This document shows positions 61,105-64,000 of a DNA stretch of 64,000 nt, in pieces. This stretch comes from Gnetum montanum. Taxonomy: Eukaryota; Streptophyta; Gnetopsida; Gnetales; Gnetaceae. The notes below the pieces were generated by a model that saw only the letters and a list, made by a program, of their open reading frames with translations, did not search any database and was not told where the DNA came from. Every line of letters begins with the position of its first letter. The stretch's first letter is position 1. The stretch lies in assembly GCA_015680685.1 (NCBI GenBank), contig MNCI01016273.1, positions 2,261,053 through 2,325,052 on the forward strand, read 5' to 3'. The position numbers and the translations under genes were made by a program.

Positions 61105-64000
61105 GTATTTGTTGCAGTGGCTCACTTAGGCTCATGGAAAAGATTTACTTGTTGGATGTTGACTAGCTAATTTTTATTTGGGCTCTTAGGTTTGTAGATT
61201 AACATGGCCCTAGAGAAAAAGTTTTTGTCAATTATATAAGGTTCGTCTCACAACATTTGGAACTTTGTTTTTTGGGGTACATGTGTGGGGTTCTAGTAGA
61301 GAACCTTATCTCTTAGTTGAGATTTTATTTTTCAAATTATTAGGTCATGTTGTTGCTTGTTAAATCCCTTATGCACTTCATTCAAAGATAGGGCCACTAA
61401 TTAATTTTTGTCTAGCATGTTGAGGTTGATCAATCTTTCTTTTTGTGTTAGGCTTAGGTCAAGATTTAGTTCATAGCCTATTGAGAGTGTATGGAGCTCA
61501 GATTGAATTAGGAGTATTGGAAGTTTTTCATACACTAGCTTGTAGGGAGAGTAGTCAATAGTACGTTTTCATGTTGAGAAGTAGGCCTAAAGGAAATTAT
61601 TGAGTTTTGTGCTCTAGTCTCTCCTATATTTTCTTATGGTTCCTGTTAGGATCTTTGTGATCTCCCTATTAGTTACCTCTACTTGATTGCTCGCTTGGGG
61701 ATAATAGGGTGTTGTTAATTTATGTTTGGTCCACAAGCATTGCATAAGTTTTTGAAAGGTGGCACTTGTAAAATGAGTTCCATTATTAGAAATTAGTGCA
61801 CATGGTATCCCAAACCTATTTACAATATTTTGTTATACAAATTTAGCAACAGTGGATGATATACAATCAGTGATGTTTATTGCTTCTACCAATTTGGTGT
61901 AGTAGTCCACTACTATGATGATATATGTCTTTTCATTGGACATGGATGTGATGGGATCCATAAAGTTGATGTTCCATATGTCAAAGGGCCTTAGTGGTTG
62001 AATCCAATGTTAAGGAGAGACACCCCCCAGCCCCATTCGTGTGATCATCCCACCATCCCATTGATAACAGTCACAAGATGAGACAAATTGGTGGATGTCT
62101 GTGAAGATTATTGGCCAATAGTATCCTACCATTAGGATTTTTATGACCATGCATCTCCTAGCATAGTGGCCTCAGCAAGGGCCTTCATGAGCATCCTAGA
62201 AAATGCATAGTTGATTTGTATTAGGGACACACCAATGAACCAAGCCATCAACACACACCCTGTAAATATGTCCATTGATTTCCATTAAGTACTTTTCCTG
62301 ATGAAGAAACTATTATATCTTCCTAAAGTCTAGACCTTGTGGCATCTCTTGAGTGAGAAGGTAAGTGAGGATGCCATCATACCATGTTATTTATATGGGC
62401 ATTTGTTCATTTACTACTCCTGTAAAGAGTAGTCTATCTAGAAATTGATTAGAGAGCATAGTCTCCTCCTCTTTATTATGCCATATTAACTGAGAGAGAT
62501 GATTAGTAACCACATTTTTAGTTCCTTTCTAGTTTACCACTGTGAGATCAAATTCCTACAAGATCACGAGCCATCATATGATACATGGGCTCACTGTTGG
62601 CTTGTTCATTTGGAAGTGGATGGCACTATTATCCATGTGCACAAAAACTTTATAGCTAAGCACATAGTGCCTAAACATTTCTAGAGCATATACCACTGTC
62701 ATTAGTTCTTTCTTAGTTGTGGTGTAATTCAACTGTGCACCCACAATGCTTTATATTATGTAGTGGATGTAATATGGACATTTCTTATCATCCAAATACA
62801 TAAGCATGGCTCCCAAAGCATAATTTGATGTGTCTGTCATTATGTGCAATGGTTTGGACTAATCTTGTGCCTATAGAATTAGAGTTTCCATGAGTTTATC
62901 TTTTAGTTATTGGAATGCATGTTCAAACTCCTTGGTCCAAATGAATGAAACATCTTTCTTTGTAAGCTCAAAAAATGACTTTATCTTAGAGAAATTATCT
63001 ATCAACCATTGGAAGTAGCTAGTGTGTCTAAGAAATGATTGGACATCTTTGATTGTCTCTGGTTGGTGTGTGATTCCTTAGATGACCCTTATCTTTTCAA
63101 GGTCCATCTCAATTCTAGTCTAAGTAATTCTATGCCCTAGTACTATGCCCTCATGGACCATTAAATGGATTTTTTACCAATTGAGCCTAATATGTTCTTT
63201 AACACCTGTTTTTAGTACTTGCTCAAGGTAGTCTAGGGCTTACTCAAATGTAGCCCCATAGGTAGAGAAGTCATCCATAAAGACTTCTGCCTTGCTACTA
63301 ATATGCTTTTGAAAAATACTAAGGAATAGACATTGGAATGTTGCAGGGGCATTGCACAAACCAAACAACATCTTACAATATGCAAAAGTCCCCTAGGAAC
63401 TCATGAATTTTGTCTTGGACTAATCTTTTGGTGCAATTTTGATTTTCCCTAGGCACTATAACCATCCAAAAAGCTATAATAGCAATGCCTAGAAATGGTG
63501 TCTAACACTTGGTCCACAAATAGCAATGGAAAATGATCTTTAAATGTTACCATGTTCAATAGTCTAAAGTTAATGTAGATCCACCACTTATCACCTTTAT
63601 TTGACACAATTATGAGTGATCTAACCCACTCACTATTCGCGATGGGATAGATGAACCCTACCTTGAGGAGTTGTTCTATTTCCTCTTTGACAATCTACTT
63701 CAACTTGGGGCTCAACTACCATTGTGCCTACCTTCTTGGCTTCATGACCAAGTTGGTATAGATACGATGTTGGCATATCCGTGGATCAATTCTAGTTAGT
63801 TTGGGATATGGCCAAGCAAAGGTTAGTGGCCATTTATTGACCACCTTCAACAACTTATCTTTTTGTTAGGGAGCAATATTTGCATTGATTATAACTAACT
63901 TGCCATTGTTTAAAAATGGATACTCCATTCCAACTAGTATATTTTTTAACTCTAAGGGCTTTTGCTTGAAATTATCAAGGATTTCCAACTCTTCCCAACA
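61105..64000 (-). pseudogene. E4 pol, partial: RT, RNase H, integrase
   Basis: Parallel to E5 pol, block by block. Integrase C-terminal domain is about 61105-61450, core about 61600-61990 and zinc finger about 62150-62280. RNase H is about 62500-62760 and RT about 62900-63950. Extensively broken by stops. Protease and gag would lie beyond the window edge. Confidence 0.8.

Larger units (their letters stand above)
57025..64000 (-). mobile_element. E4, right part: ORF2 start, spacer and pol (runs off the window)
   Basis: Continuation of E4 after the E5 insertion. In element orientation it has reverse transcriptase, RNase H and integrase (64000 down to about 61105), a spacer, the internal promoter-like module and ORF2 5' part. 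Gag and the 5' LTR must lie beyond 64000. Confidence 0.78.

Overview
The window reads as a retrotransposon-dominated, AT-rich intergenic stretch of a large seed-plant nuclear genome. A conifer or other gymnosperm is my best guess (inference), because old, decayed, nested Ty3/Gypsy elements fill almost everything and only one host gene is visible. No prokaryotic or organellar genes, rRNA, tRNA gene or CRISPR array is seen.

Layout. 1-3912: anonymous AT-rich DNA with two SINE-like copies. 3913-9846: element E1, a gag-only LTR retrotransposon on the minus strand. 9847-12500: anonymous DNA with a cluster of about seven ~150-bp tRNA-derived SINE-like copies. 12.9-16.1 kb: the only recognisable host gene, an SPX-RING ubiquitin ligase of the NLA/BAH1 type, plus strand, six exons, with a frameshift before the RING. 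16077-18747: a large inverted repeat (arms ~1.3 kb, 33-nt loop) whose left arm is the end of the NLA last exon plus its 3' flank. 18748-24735: element E2, inserted into the right arm of that hairpin with a target-site duplication. 24749-25302: repair-like filler plus the truncated 5' end of another element (X), which shares one LTR with the next element. 25303-34350: element E3, carrying gag and the best-preserved second ORF (ORF2). 34351-~35150: a protease-bearing Gypsy scrap. ~35150-38381: a plus-strand element (E7). 38382-64000: a nest, with E4 inserted in E7, E5 inserted in E4, and element N inserted in E5's gag.

The minus-strand elements are one superfamily. LTRs start TGATGA and end TCATCA, the primer-binding site is a decayed tRNA-Asp type, and E5 preserves the order gag-PR-RT-RNaseH-INT, as in Athila-like Gypsy lineages. 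E1, E2, E3 and N lack pol and keep gag, so they were probably mobilised in trans by E4/E5-like relatives. Downstream of gag or pol lies ORF2, with a plant-transposon-like domain and a coiled coil. Its ATG directly follows a conserved branch-point/AG acceptor. In E3 and E4 a TATA box plus a palindromic array like that of the cognate LTR lies ~0.45-0.5 kb upstream of it.

The most notable structures are the hairpin made from the NLA gene's own 3' end, with one-sided CpG decay, and the conserved splice and internal-promoter architecture of ORF2. All alignments were done by eye; identities are estimates.
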